Notes: generated from the sequence alone by a model not told the origin. Counted from the stretch's first letter, positions 17,493-26,771 are shown. The stretch is DNA of 64,000 nt from Oscillibacter valericigenes (GCF_021531315.1 NZ_JAFBIQ010000004.1:62001-126000); one strand, 5' to 3'. Program-made: numbers and translations.

Positions 17493-19001
17493 ATGGCCTA
17501 TTACTATCCCGATCCGTCTCATACCTTCAGCGAGTACCTGCTCGTACCGGGCTACACCTCGGAGGACTGCGTGCCCGACCGCGTTTCGCTCAAAACGCCG
17601 CTGGTCAAATACCGCAAGGGGCAGGAGGACTGCCCCATCAGTCTGAATATCCCGATGGTCTCGGCGATCATGCAGTCGGTGTCGAACGACACGCTCGCCG
17701 TCGCGCTGGCCAAGGAGGGCGGGCTTTCGTTCATCTTCGGCTCGCAGTCCATCGAGAGCGAGGCGGAGATGGTGCGCCGCGTGAAGAGCAGCAAGGCGGG
17801 CTTCGTCGTCAGCGCCTCGAACCTCACGCCGGAGCATACACTGGCTGACGTGCTCGCGCTCAAGGAGAAAAACGGCTTTTCCACCGTCGCCATCACCGAG
17901 GACGCCACGCCCAACGGGAGGCTCCTCGGCATCGTCACAAGCCGTGACTACCGCGTCAGCCGCATGAGCACGGACCTCAAGGTGCGCGATTTTATGACGC
18001 CGCGCGAAAAGCTCATCACCGCTCCCGCCTCCACCACGCTCAAGGAGGCCAACGACATCATCTGGGAGCACAAGCTCAACGCCCTGCCCATTGTGGATGA
18101 GAACGACTGCCTGCGCTACTTCGTTTTCCGCAAGGACTACGCCGAGCACAAGGAGCACCCCCTTGCCCTGCAGGACGCACAGAAGCGCTATCTGGTCGGC
18201 GCGGGCATCAACTCCCGCGACTATCACGAGCGCATCCCCGCGCTCGTTGAGGCGGGCGCGGATGTTCTCTGCATCGACTCGTCCGAGGGCTATTCCGTCT
18301 GGCAGAAGAAGGTCATCGACTTCGTGCGCGAGAACTACGGCAATACCGTGAAGATCGGCGCGGGCAATGTGGTCGACCGCGACGGTTTCCGCTTCCTCGC
18401 CGAGTGCGGCGCGGACTTTGTCAAGGTCGGCATCGGCGGCGGCTCCATCTGCATCACGCGCGAGACGAAGGGCATCGGCCGCGGTCAGGCGACCTCTCTC
18501 ATCGAGGTCTCCGCCGCGCGCGACGAATATTTCCGCGAGACGGGCGTTTATGTTCCCATCTGCTCCGACGGCGGCATCGTCCACGACTATCACATGACGC
18601 TCGCCCTCGCTATGGGCGCGGACTTCCTCATGCTCGGCCGCTACTTCGCCCGCTTTGACGAATCGCCCACGAACAAGCTCCTTGTCAACGGCGTGTATGT
18701 CAAGGAATACTGGGGCGAGGGCTCGAACCGCGCGCGCAACTGGCAGCGCTACGACCTCGGCGGCAAGACAGGTCTTGCCTTTGAGGAGGGCGTGGATTCC
18801 TATGTCACCTACGCAGGCTCTTTGCAGGATAATGTTGCAAGAAGCCTTTATAAGGTCAAGTCCACCATGTGCAACTGCGGCGTGACCACGATCCCCGATC
18901 TGCAAAAGAACGCGAAGCTCACGCTCGTCTCCGCCACCAGCATCGTCGAGGGCGGCTATCACGATGTGATGCTCCGCTCCACCGGCAAGGGGAACGACTG
19001 A
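17493..19001 (+). CDS. guaB: IMP dehydrogenase GuaB
   Basis: NAD-dependent oxidation of IMP to XMP, first step to GMP. TIM barrel with two CBS domains inserted at about residues 95-215 ([19 protein letters not shown]). The catalytic-cysteine loop reads [15 protein letters not shown] where most enzymes have GxGSxCxTR, and the mobile-flap Arg-Tyr is in NWQRYDLGG. Length 502 residues. Last gene of the purine operon, 11 bases after purL, with GGAGGG in front of the ATG and a strong hairpin after the stop. Its presence steers new IMP toward guanine nucleotides. Confidence 0.94.
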   Translation: MAYYYPDPSHTFSEYLLVPGYTSEDCVPDRVSLKTPLVKYRKGQEDCPISLNIPMVSAIMQSVSNDTLAVALAKEGGLSFIFGSQSIESEAEMVRRVKSSKAGFVVSASNLTPEHTLADVLALKEKNGFSTVAITEDATPNGRLLGIVTSRDYRVSRMSTDLKVRDFMTPREKLITAPASTTLKEANDIIWEHKLNALPIVDENDCLRYFVFRKDYAEHKEHPLALQDAQKRYLVGAGINSRDYHERIPALVEAGADVLCIDSSEGYSVWQKKVIDFVRENYGNTVKIGAGNVVDRDGFRFLAECGADFVKVGIGGGSICITRETKGIGRGQATSLIEVSAARDEYFRETGVYVPICSDGGIVHDYHMTLALAMGADFLMLGRYFARFDESPTNKLLVNGVYVKEYWGEGSNRARNWQRYDLGGKTGLAFEEGVDSYVTYAGSLQDNVARSLYKVKSTMCNCGVTTIPDLQKNAKLTLVSATSIVEGGYHDVMLRSTGKGND

Positions 19002-19034
19002 GCAGGGGCGCACCGATCGACAGCACAAAGCGCA

Positions 19035-19072
19035 AAGGGGCGCTGCATCTCGGGTGAGATGCAGCGCCCCTT
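19035..19072 (+). terminator. Terminator hairpin after guaB
   Basis: A perfect 17-bp stem (19035-19051 with 19056-19072) around the loop GGGT, ending in CCCCTT with only a short T tract. It probably closes the purine operon. Confidence 0.75.
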
Positions 19073-19082
19073 CAGCTTGTCA

Positions 19083-19117
19083 AAGAACCTCGACACCGAC
19101 GAGGTTCTTCTGCTATA
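19083..19117 (+). promoter_or_regulatory. Second hairpin overlapping a possible extended -10 promoter
   Basis: AAGAACCTCG (19083-19092) pairs with CGAGGTTCTT (19100-19109). Right after it lies TGC-TATAAT (extended -10, hexamer 19112-19117); the best -35 is TCGACA with an 18-base spacer. A transcript from here would run through 19120-19590, where I see no plus-strand gene, to the diguanylate cyclase. Confidence 0.35.
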
Positions 19118-19412
19118 ATAGAGAAAAAGGGGGCTGGGTGGGGATGGGATACCGAAAGCCGCGGTCGTCGGCGTCGCCCTCGGTCATAACCTCGATGAAT
19201 GCCATTTCCGCCTGACAGTCGCCGCAGGTGAAGTCCATGGACTTGCCGCCCACGATGCAGGGCTGGGAAGAGAGGTCGGTGGGCACCATCCAGTCCGGCG
19301 TGATGTTGGAGAACGGCGCCTGTATGCGGAATTTTCTTGAAAAATGCAGGCAGAGGGTGAAAGCCTTGCGGGACAATGGTTTGCGAATTTTTTCAAGAGA
19401 AATCTGAGACAT
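19113..19412 (-). CDS. Possible small cysteine-containing protein, uncertain
   Basis: A 99-codon minus-strand frame with an N-terminal basic stretch (KIRKPLSRKAFTLCLHFSRKF) and a C-terminal part with DWMVPTDL and CIVGGKSMDFTCGDCQ, which could bind a metal. No recognised family. No ribosome site is visible before the ATG, and its 3' end overlaps the -10 candidate on the other strand. It may be a remnant of a larger gene rather than an active gene. Apart from this frame and the promoter at 19479, the 19118-19597 gap shows nothing. Confidence 0.25.
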   Translation of the reverse strand: MSQISLEKIRKPLSRKAFTLCLHFSRKFRIQAPFSNITPDWMVPTDLSSQPCIVGGKSMDFTCGDCQAEMAFIEVMTEGDADDRGFRYPIPTQPPFSLL

Positions 19413-19478
19413 TTCTATTGTTTTTATTTCTGTTTTCCTGTGTAACGATTTTGCTGCACATACAAGTTTTCCGTTTCC

Positions 19479-19507
19479 TTGAAAAACAAAATGATATCAT
19501 GTATACT
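19479..19507 (+). promoter_or_regulatory. Promoter of the PAS-GGDEF gene
   Basis: TTGAAA (19479-19484), 17-base spacer, TATACT (19502-19507). The leader to the ATG at 19598 is about 85 bases and starts near 19514. No riboswitch pattern was recognised in it. Confidence 0.7.
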
Positions 19508-19597
19508 ATGAATGTAAATTACCGCAATGACGAGGGACGGGTTTAACGACACGCTGAAGTACATACGGATATCAATTCGATAGAGGGTGAAGGAAAA

Positions 19598-20515
19598 ATG
19601 ACGCGGGAAGAATTATATTTGAGCATACTGAATCACATTCAGGATGGTGTGTATTATGTGGATATACACCGGAAGATAAAATTCTGGAACAAAGGCGCGG
19701 AACAGATAACCGGTTATAAGGCAGAGGAGATCGTGGGGCGAGACTGTCCGTCGTCGAAGCTGAATCATATTGATGAATTTGGCAATCACCTGTGCATCAC
19801 GGGGTGCCCGCTGTTTGCGACGAACAGTGACGGCATTGTCCGCACGGAGAAAGTGTTCGTAAGACACAAAGACGGATATCGGATCCCCATTTTGACAACG
19901 GTATATCCAATTAAGGAAAATGGGACGATCATAGGGTCTGTGGAAGTGTTCACCCGCAACTCGCCCAAAGCCTATGAAGACGATCTCATTGAAAATCTGA
20001 CAGAGAAGGCGATGCACGATTCGCTGACCCATCTGCCCAACCGGTCTTATCTGGAGAGCTTTTTGAACTATAAATTGTCCGAGTATCAGCGCTTTGGGAA
20101 GAAGTTTGCTCTGCTTTTTGCCGACATTGACCACTTTAGGGTCTTTAATAATACTTACGGACATGATATTGGTGATTTGGTCCTGACCGATATTGCGAAG
20201 AGCATATCACATACCATTAAGAAGAATGATATGTTTGGCAGATGGGGCGGGGAAGAATTTGTAGGCGTCTTTGCCATCAACAGAGAGTATGAGGCAGCCA
20301 TCGTCGCAGAACGGATCCGACATCTGGTCGAAAACACAGTGATCACAAATACGGATGGTCAAGAGCTCAAGGTCACGATCAGTGTGGGCATCACCACATC
20401 ACGGCCGCAGGACACACTTGAAATTATGCTCAAAAGAGCGGACTCCCTCATGTATCAAAGCAAGCAGAATGGCAGAAACAAGGTCACGACCGATATATCT
20501 GCCGAGGATATTTGA
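19598..20515 (+). CDS. PAS-GGDEF diguanylate cyclase
   Basis: 305 residues. A PAS sensor domain (about 8-120) is followed by a GGDEF domain (about 138-295). The active-site signature is GGEEF at 217-221, with FADIDHFRVFNNTYGHDIGD for metal and GTP binding, so c-di-GMP synthesis from 2 GTP is expected. The inhibitory-site position reads KKND (208-211) instead of RxxD, suggesting no product inhibition. Cysteines 50, 66 and 70 in the PAS domain (GRDCPSS, HLCITGCPL) may sense redox state or bind metal. The gene is clearly richer in A+T than its neighbours, a sign of transfer. Monocistronic with its own promoter and terminator; no EAL phosphodiesterase is in the window. Confidence 0.93.
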   Translation: MTREELYLSILNHIQDGVYYVDIHRKIKFWNKGAEQITGYKAEEIVGRDCPSSKLNHIDEFGNHLCITGCPLFATNSDGIVRTEKVFVRHKDGYRIPILTTVYPIKENGTIIGSVEVFTRNSPKAYEDDLIENLTEKAMHDSLTHLPNRSYLESFLNYKLSEYQRFGKKFALLFADIDHFRVFNNTYGHDIGDLVLTDIAKSISHTIKKNDMFGRWGGEEFVGVFAINREYEAAIVAERIRHLVENTVITNTDGQELKVTISVGITTSRPQDTLEIMLKRADSLMYQSKQNGRNKVTTDISAEDI

Positions 20516-20545
20516 GTGCAAAATCAAGAAAATGTTGACGAAGAA

Positions 20546-20580
20546 AGCTGTCGGGGAGAGCAACTCCCCGACAGCTTTTT
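20546..20580 (+). terminator. Terminator of the diguanylate cyclase gene
   Basis: AGCTGTCGGGGAG and its complement form a stem around 20547-20576, closed by a loop of about AGCA and followed by TTTTT. A classical intrinsic terminator. Confidence 0.88.
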
Positions 20581-20691
20581 CACGATTTGCGTTTCTAACA
20601 TCCCCCCTCGACCTACGGTCAAGCGTAAGCGTAAAACGCAGCCGCGTATATAAAGGCCGCCATCTCAACGAGCTGCCGCTCACACAAATAA

Positions 20692-21573
<882 letters not shown>

Positions 21574-21585
21574 ATAGAAAAAGCA

Positions 21586-21610
21586 GTTTGGAAAGGTACA
21601 GGTTTGCAAA
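21586..21610 (+). repeat. Left 25-bp inverted repeat of the putative invertible segment
   Basis: Begins GTTTGGAAAGGTACAGG and ends TTTGCAAA. It is the reverse complement of 21701-21725 with one mismatch in 25 (at 21720). The sequence AAGCAGTTTGGAAAG at 21581-21595 recurs as a direct repeat at 21682-21696, both followed by CAGGTTTGCAAA. Confidence 0.85.
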
Positions 21611-21700
21611 TTTACCCGAGATAAAAAAATTTTCCGCTTTTCCCCTTAATTTCGCGTAAAACCGTCCGACTATATAAGTGTAAGCAGTTTGGAAAGCAGG
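21611..21700 (+). promoter_or_regulatory. Putative invertible promoter segment upstream of csrA and flagellin
   Basis: A 90-base segment bounded by the inverted repeats. Read on the plus strand it holds CGCGTAAAACCGTCCGACTA at 21654-21673, followed by TATAAG. This resembles CGCGTCAAACGTCCGATA at 22061-22078 in front of flagellin and the sigma-28 -10 element (GCCGATAT-like). In the orientation given, the element points to csrA. Inversion would turn it back toward the 3' end of the recombinase. Promoter identity is inference from this match. Confidence 0.5.
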
Positions 21701-21725
21701 TTTGCAAACCTGTACCTTTTCAAAC
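21701..21725 (+). repeat. Right 25-bp inverted repeat of the putative invertible segment
   Basis: TTTGCAAACCTGTACC followed by TTTTCAAAC, 28 bases before the csrA ATG. With the bases just inside it, the site contains the perfect palindrome CAGGTTTGCAAACCTG (21697-21712) flanked by GTTTGGAAAG and CTTTTCAAAC, the symmetry expected of a serine-recombinase crossover site. Confidence 0.85.
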
Positions 21726-21752
21726 CGCCAAGCGTGGAAAGGAGCGTCCGTC

Positions 21753-22016
21753 ATGCTTTCGCTGCAATTAAAATCCGGTGAATACCTCACCATCGGCGAC
21801 GACATCGTCGTGCAGGTGTTTGAGCAGGGCGGCGCGATCCGCGTGGCGGTGAAGGCCCCGCGCGAGCTGCCGATCCTCCGCGGCGAGGTCCACGAGCGGG
21901 ACGGCCAGCGGCCCGACGGCCTGCTCCGTCAGCGGCCCAAGACCCCCTCCGAGCGGGTGCGGAACGCCCGCCGCATGGAGGAGCTGGCGCGGAAAAAGGA
22001 AGCCGCCGCCGATTGA
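21753..22016 (+). CDS. csrA: CsrA-like RNA-binding regulator
   Basis: 87 residues; the start ATG 21753 is chosen because GGAAAGGAG precedes it and MLSLQLKSGEYLTIGDDI aligns with the CsrA N-terminus. VKAPRELPILRGEV is the conserved C-terminal strand and keeps the RNA-contacting Arg (Arg44 of E. coli CsrA, residue 43 here). The first strand differs: canonical LTRR/LTRK is LQLK, so the Arg6 contact is lost. A basic tail of about 30 residues follows the core. CsrA binds GGA loops in mRNA leaders; in Bacillus it represses flagellin translation, and here flagellin is the next gene, 152 bases on. The partner FliW is not in the window. Confidence 0.85.
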   Translation: MLSLQLKSGEYLTIGDDIVVQVFEQGGAIRVAVKAPRELPILRGEVHERDGQRPDGLLRQRPKTPSERVRNARRMEELARKKEAAAD

Positions 22017-22060
22017 CCCTTGATTTCTCGCGGCCCGCGCAGACCGCAGGAAATATACCG

Positions 22061-22167
22061 CGCGTCAAACGTCCGATACAGTCCGGCCGGATGGTCGGGC
22101 GGGCGACGCACCACATTTTGGATGGGGCGCAAGGAAGCGCTCACATTATCATAAGGAGATAAGAACT
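22061..22167 (+). promoter_or_regulatory. Flagellin promoter-like element and GGA-rich leader
   Basis: GTCCGATA at 22071-22078 resembles a sigma-28 -10 element; no clear TAAA -35 is seen at the right distance. The following leader of about 84 bases contains GGA at 22089, 22120, 22133 and 22155, the last inside the ribosome site AAGGAGATAAG. GGA triplets, one of them covering the ribosome site, are what CsrA recognises in leaders it represses. Both points are inference. Confidence 0.45.
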
Positions 22168-23778
22168 ATGCGTATTCAGCACAACATTATGGCGATGAAC
22201 GCCTACCGCAACTACAACAACAACACCTCCGCTCTGAGCAAGAACCTGGAGAAGCTGTCCTCCGGCTACAAGATCAACCGCGCCGGCGACGACGCCGCCG
22301 GTCTGGCCATTTCCGAGAAGATGCGCGCTCAGATCACCGGTCTGAAGGCCGCCAGCAAGAATGTCAAGGACGGCATCTCCCTGGTGAAGACCGCCGAGGG
22401 CGCTTTGCAGGAAGTCCACGATATGCTCAACCGCATGGATTATCTGGCTACCCAGTCCGCCAACGGCACCTACGACAACGAGGTGGACCGCGCCAACCTC
22501 CAGAAGGAAGTCAAGTCCCTCAAGAGCGAGATCGATCGTATCGCCGACTCCGCCAACTTCAACGGCAAGAAGCTGCTCAATGGTGAGCTGGCTGGCGGCC
22601 CTTCTGCTTCCGTGCCCGAGATCACCAATCTGACCATGACTGATGTGGCTGGCGTGAAGGGCAAGCAGACTGTCACTGTCACAGATGCTGGCGCTGGTGG
22701 TAACGCGCTCACTGATGGCAATGTATTAACGACTACCATCAACTATACAGATGCCAACGGCAACAGCCAGACTGCCAAGCTGGAGCTGACGTTTGACAAA
22801 ACAAAGCAGAGCTTGGTCACAAAGGGTGGCGAGAAGATCGCTCTTGCTGCTAATACCCACGCAACTAAGGCCGAGATGGCAAAGGCGCTGGCTGCCGCCG
22901 CCAAGGAGGACGCCGGTTTGAGCGCGGCGTTCAAGGTTGGCGAAGGTACCACCGGGAATATGACGTTCGACTCTAAGGTCGCCAACGGCAATGTGAAGAT
23001 CAACAGCGTAGTTGCGGACTATGGCGCTACTGGCGCTAATAAGCCCGCCTCCCTTATTAACCCGACTGCTGTCGCTGCTGCCGCCGATCCTTTCCAGAAG
23101 CTGGCTGCCGCCGATGCAGTCGCTTATGACGGCACCAACAAGGAAGATGCTGTCTTCACGGTTGGCGGCGAAAAGTTTGCTTTCGCTAACACGCAGGATC
23201 AGGTCGATGCGCTGGGCAAGGAGGGCATCCATGCCGTGAAGCTGACCACGGCTAACACGGTTGTAGCTGGCGATATGACCAACATGGCCAAGGAGATCAA
23301 GCAGTACACCGGCTATGCCCCCACTGCCAATACCGATAATTTGGAATTTAAGGCTCCTGACAATGCTAACGGTGAGGGCGGCGGCCTGAAGCTTCAGATC
23401 GGCGATACCAACGCCGACTACGAGCAGCTGGAGGTCAAGATCGGCAAAATGAGCTCTACTGCTCTGGGCATCGGCGCTCTGGACATCAGCACACAGGACG
23501 GCGCCGCGAACGCCATCCAGAAGATCAAGGACGCCATCAACACCGTGTCCTCCACCCGCGGCGATCTGGGCGCCATCCAGAACCGTCTGGAGCACACCCA
23601 GAACAACCTGTCCGTCATGACCGAGAACATCCAGGACGCCGAGGCGACCATCCGCGACACCGACGTTGCCGACGAGATGATGGCTTACACCAAGAACAAC
23701 ATCCTGATCCAGTCCGCCCAGGCCATGCTGGCCCAGGCCAATCAGGTGCCCCAGGGCGTGCTGCAGCTGCTGCAGTAA
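22168..23778 (+). CDS. fliC: Flagellin
   Basis: Filament subunit exported by the flagellar type III system. N-terminal D0/D1: MRIQHNIMAMNAYRNY, LEKLSSGYKINRAGDDAAGL and LQEVHDMLNRMDYLATQSANGTYD. C-terminal D1/D0: NRLEHTQNNLSVMTENIQDA and DEMMAYTKNNILIQSAQAML through VLQLLQ. The variable centre (about residues 150-420) is rich in Ala, Thr, Asn and Asp and would be surface exposed. Length 536 residues. The ends use a very biased codon set typical of highly expressed genes; the centre is looser. No other flagellar gene is nearby, so the structural genes lie elsewhere. Also called hag in Firmicutes. Confidence 0.97.
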   Translation: MRIQHNIMAMNAYRNYNNNTSALSKNLEKLSSGYKINRAGDDAAGLAISEKMRAQITGLKAASKNVKDGISLVKTAEGALQEVHDMLNRMDYLATQSANGTYDNEVDRANLQKEVKSLKSEIDRIADSANFNGKKLLNGELAGGPSASVPEITNLTMTDVAGVKGKQTVTVTDAGAGGNALTDGNVLTTTINYTDANGNSQTAKLELTFDKTKQSLVTKGGEKIALAANTHATKAEMAKALAAAAKEDAGLSAAFKVGEGTTGNMTFDSKVANGNVKINSVVADYGATGANKPASLINPTAVAAAADPFQKLAAADAVAYDGTNKEDAVFTVGGEKFAFANTQDQVDALGKEGIHAVKLTTANTVVAGDMTNMAKEIKQYTGYAPTANTDNLEFKAPDNANGEGGGLKLQIGDTNADYEQLEVKIGKMSSTALGIGALDISTQDGAANAIQKIKDAINTVSSTRGDLGAIQNRLEHTQNNLSVMTENIQDAEATIRDTDVADEMMAYTKNNILIQSAQAMLAQANQVPQGVLQLLQ

Positions 23779-23808
23779 GCCGCCGAACGGCACAAACAGC
23801 AAAACACA

Positions 23809-23847
23809 AAACAGGGAGACGGGCGCAAGCCCGTCTCCCTGTTTTTT
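23809..23847 (+). terminator. Terminator of flagellin
   Basis: AAACAGGGAGACGGGC pairs with its complement across the loop GCAA, followed by TTTTTT. Strong intrinsic terminator. Confidence 0.93.
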
Positions 23848-23925
23848 GATGTCCATGGCAGCATAGGCGGGCAGGCCCTCAACGGAAAGTCCGCCGCCCG
23901 CGCGGGGCGGCGGACGCGGCAGGGC

Positions 23926-24252
23926 AAAAAAAAACGGCGGCTCGAAAGCCGCTGCCCATAACGCTTATCAAAACAGCGATGACCCTTGGCCGATCTCCTG
24001 CGTTTCACGGCCAAGGGTCATCCATGGTTCTTAATATCTAACATCATTGACTACCTCTCTTTCTGCGGACTCACGGCATACAAGATCTTTCCTGTGCTGG
24101 GGATGCTCTCTGCTATGCAATGCACCGTTGCGCGGTTCTCATGATGCGGGAAACATTGGAGCGTTTTTCTCAGATCCCTTGCAGCCGTCTTCCCCGTGCC
24201 GCCATGGCTCGGGGGTATCCTCACTGTACATTGGACTCACCCTTTCTTTTGT
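23926..24252 (-). ncRNA. Unassigned ~327-nt noncoding RNA with its own promoter and terminator
   Basis: Minus-strand promoter TTGCGG (24287-24282), 17-base spacer, TATCCT (24264-24259), giving a start near 24252. The transcript would end at the terminator at 23926-23956: stem GCGGCT/AGCCGC with a TTCG loop followed by nine T. Inside it, a 14-bp perfect helix (24022-24009 with 23991-23978, loop 17) stands out. No protein-coding frame on this strand looks real. I do not see the conserved cores of RNase P RNA, SRP RNA or tmRNA; 6S RNA cannot be excluded by eye. It lies between flagellin and the pyrophosphatase and runs convergent to flagellin. Confidence 0.6.
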
Positions 24253-24361
24253 ACTTAAAGGATAGCATCTTTTTGCGGGGACCGCAATTCGCAAAACAGC
24301 AGAAAAAAGCAGCGAAAAACTGTTTGAGCTAATGAAATTCCGCACGATCCCGAATTTTCAC

Positions 24362-24430
24362 TTGACCGATTTATCGCTTTATCGTATAATGGTATCGTTG
24401 GGGCGCGGAGCATCTGCGTCCCAACGCTTT
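24362..24430 (+). promoter_or_regulatory. Promoter of hppA with a hairpin at the very start of the leader
   Basis: TTGACC (24362-24367), 17-base spacer, TATAAT (24385-24390). The predicted transcript starts near 24397 and at once forms GTTGGGGCGC...GCGTCCCAAC followed by GCTTTTCTCTT. The remaining leader to the ATG at 24614 (about 180 bases, A+T rich) has no recognised riboswitch. The hairpin could protect the 5' end, act as an attenuator, or end a short RNA. Confidence 0.65.
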
Positions 24431-24613
24431 TCTCTTCCGCGCTTCCGATGTTTTTTATTTCCGTTTATTGTAAATATCTATATAAAATTTTAAATCCATC
24501 TATTCATTTTGTCTATTCGGCGAATTGCGCTTTCTTTTGCTATCGTGCAAAATTAAATCAGCCGTTGAAATGACGGTTTTTCTGAATTTTTTGACCGAGG
24601 AGAGAGAACGAAG

Positions 24614-26707
24614 ATGGAAAATCTGTATGTAGTCAGCCTTGCCGCCAGCGTGATCGCGCTGGTTTTCGCGTGGCTGCAAAGCAAAAAAGTCCTCGCCTTT
24701 TCCGAGGGCACGCCGCTGATGCAGAAAATATCCCGCGCCATCCGCACGGGTGCGTCTGCATTCCTCAAGCGGCAGTACCGCACGGTCGCCATTTTCTTTG
24801 CCTGCATGTTCGTCGTGCTCTGCGCCATGGCGGCGGGCGGCTTTGTCACCTGGTTCGTGCCCTTCGCCTTTGTGACCGGCGGATTTTTCTCCGGGCTGTC
24901 CGGTTTCATCGGCATGACGATCGCCACGCGCGCCAACTGCCGCACGGCCGCCGCCGCACAGGAGGGGCTCAACCGCGGATTGCGCATCGCTTTTTCCGCG
25001 GGCAGCGTCATGGGCTTCACCGTTGTCGGTCTGGGGCTCCTTGATATTTCCCTCTGGTACGCGGTGATGAAGCTCGTCTTTCACTCCTCGCTCGAGGAGA
25101 TCACCGCCGCGATGATCACCTTCGGTATGGGCGCCTCCTCGATGGCGCTCTTCGCCCGCGTGGGCGGCGGCATCTTCACCAAGGCTGCTGATGTCGGCGC
25201 GGACTTGGTCGGCAAGGTCGAAGCGGGCATCCCCGAGGACGATCCGCGCAACCCCGCCGCCATCGCCGACAATGTGGGCGACAATGTGGGCGACGTTGCA
25301 GGCATGGGCGCCGACCTCTACGAAAGCTATGTCGGCTCCGTCACCTCCACCTGCGCGCTGGGCGTGCTGGCCTTTAACCAGATCCCGCAGATCGACCGCG
25401 TGTATGCGGTCGCCATTCCTCTCATCATCGCCGCCGTCGGCGTGTTGTGCTCCATCGTCGGCACCTACCTCGTTAAAACGAAGGAGGACGCCGATCAGAA
25501 GTATCTGCTCAAGGCCCTCGGCCGCGGCACGAACTTCTCCGCCGTCACCGTGGCGCTCGTCAGCTTCTTTGTCGTGCGCGCGCTGCTGGGCAGTGCGTTC
25601 TATGGGCTGTGGCTCGCCATTTTGGCGGGCCTGCTTGCAGGCGTGCTGATCGGACGCGTGACGGAATACTATACCTCCGACACCTATAAGCCGACGCAGG
25701 CGCTGGCAGCCAGCAGCGAAACCGGCTCCGCCACCATCATCATCAGCGGCGTGGGGCTTGGAATGCTCTCCACCGCACTGCCGATCATCATTGTGGGCAT
25801 CGCCATTCTCGTTGCCTACTTCTGCTCCACGCTTGGATATGCAGGCAACACGGAGCTGGGTCTCTACGGCATCTCCCTCGCCGCGGTCGGTATGCTCTCC
25901 ACCCTCGGCATCACGCTCTCCACCGACGCCTACGGCCCCGTGGCCGACAACGCGGGCGGCATCGCGCAGATGGCGGGCCTTCCCGAGGAGGTGCGCGAGC
26001 GCACCGACGCGCTCGACTCCCTCGGCAACACCACCGCCGCGACCGGCAAGGGCTTTGCCATCGGCTCCGCCGCGCTGACCGCGCTCGCCTTCATCGCCAA
26101 CTTCATTGAAAAGCTCGACGCCGTAGGCGGCGATTACAGCCTCTCCCTCATGGAGCCGACCGTGCTTGTCGGCATCTTCGTCGGCGCCTGCCTGCCGTTC
26201 GTGTTCTCCGCGATGACGATGAACGCCGTCGGTCGCGCCGCGCAGAGCGTCGTGGTCGAGGTGCGCCGCCAGTTCCGCGAGATCGCGGGCATCATGGAGG
26301 GCCACGCCGATCCCGACTATGCCCGCTGCGTGGACCTCTGCTCCCGCGCGAGCCTGAAGGAAATGGTCGCGCCGACACTGCTGGCCATCATCTCCCCCAT
26401 CGTCGTCGGCCTTGTGCTCGGCGGCAGCGGCGTGGTCGGTATGCTCTGCTGCGCGCTGGTCACGGGCTTTATCCTCGCCATCTTCATGGCGAACTCCGGC
26501 GGCGCGTGGGACAATGCCAAGAAGTATATCGAGTCCGGCCATCACGGCGGCAAGGGCAGCGAGCAGCACAAGGCTGCCGTGGTCGGCGACACCGTGGGTG
26601 ACCCCTTTAAGGATACCGCCGGCCCGTCCATCAACATCCTCATCAAGCTCCTCTCGATGGTCTCCATCATGTTCTCGGGCGTGATCGCGGGCTTCCACCT
26701 GTTCTGA
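24614..26707 (+). CDS. hppA: Membrane-bound cation-pumping pyrophosphatase HppA
   Basis: Couples hydrolysis of pyrophosphate to export of H+ and/or Na+ across the cytoplasmic membrane. 697 residues with about 16 membrane segments. The pyrophosphate site shows [22 protein letters not shown] followed by [21 protein letters not shown], and late AADT-type motifs appear as [16 protein letters not shown]. The cation-selecting segment reads [17 protein letters not shown], with Ala where K+-independent enzymes carry Lys, so K+-dependent activity is expected. Whether it pumps Na+ or H+ cannot be told by eye. Monocistronic. Confidence 0.96.
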   Translation: MENLYVVSLAASVIALVFAWLQSKKVLAFSEGTPLMQKISRAIRTGASAFLKRQYRTVAIFFACMFVVLCAMAAGGFVTWFVPFAFVTGGFFSGLSGFIGMTIATRANCRTAAAAQEGLNRGLRIAFSAGSVMGFTVVGLGLLDISLWYAVMKLVFHSSLEEITAAMITFGMGASSMALFARVGGGIFTKAADVGADLVGKVEAGIPEDDPRNPAAIADNVGDNVGDVAGMGADLYESYVGSVTSTCALGVLAFNQIPQIDRVYAVAIPLIIAAVGVLCSIVGTYLVKTKEDADQKYLLKALGRGTNFSAVTVALVSFFVVRALLGSAFYGLWLAILAGLLAGVLIGRVTEYYTSDTYKPTQALAASSETGSATIIISGVGLGMLSTALPIIIVGIAILVAYFCSTLGYAGNTELGLYGISLAAVGMLSTLGITLSTDAYGPVADNAGGIAQMAGLPEEVRERTDALDSLGNTTAATGKGFAIGSAALTALAFIANFIEKLDAVGGDYSLSLMEPTVLVGIFVGACLPFVFSAMTMNAVGRAAQSVVVEVRRQFREIAGIMEGHADPDYARCVDLCSRASLKEMVAPTLLAIISPIVVGLVLGGSGVVGMLCCALVTGFILAIFMANSGGAWDNAKKYIESGHHGGKGSEQHKAAVVGDTVGDPFKDTAGPSINILIKLLSMVSIMFSGVIAGFHLF

Positions 26708-26732
26708 GCGCCGCGGCAGAAAAATAGCACAT

Positions 26733-26771
26733 AAAAAACCGCTCACTCCGCGCTGCGGGGTGAGCGGTTTT
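26733..26771 (+). terminator. Terminator of hppA
   Basis: AAAAACCGCTCAC pairs with GTGAGCGGTTTTT, with an inner CCGC/GCGG extension. Strong intrinsic terminator. Confidence 0.9.

Noticed and set aside
24139-24345. Possible 68-codon minus-strand protein in the flagellin-hppA gap
   Set aside because: No ribosome site, it starts upstream of the predicted RNA promoter and has no protein-like pattern; the noncoding RNA reading is better.
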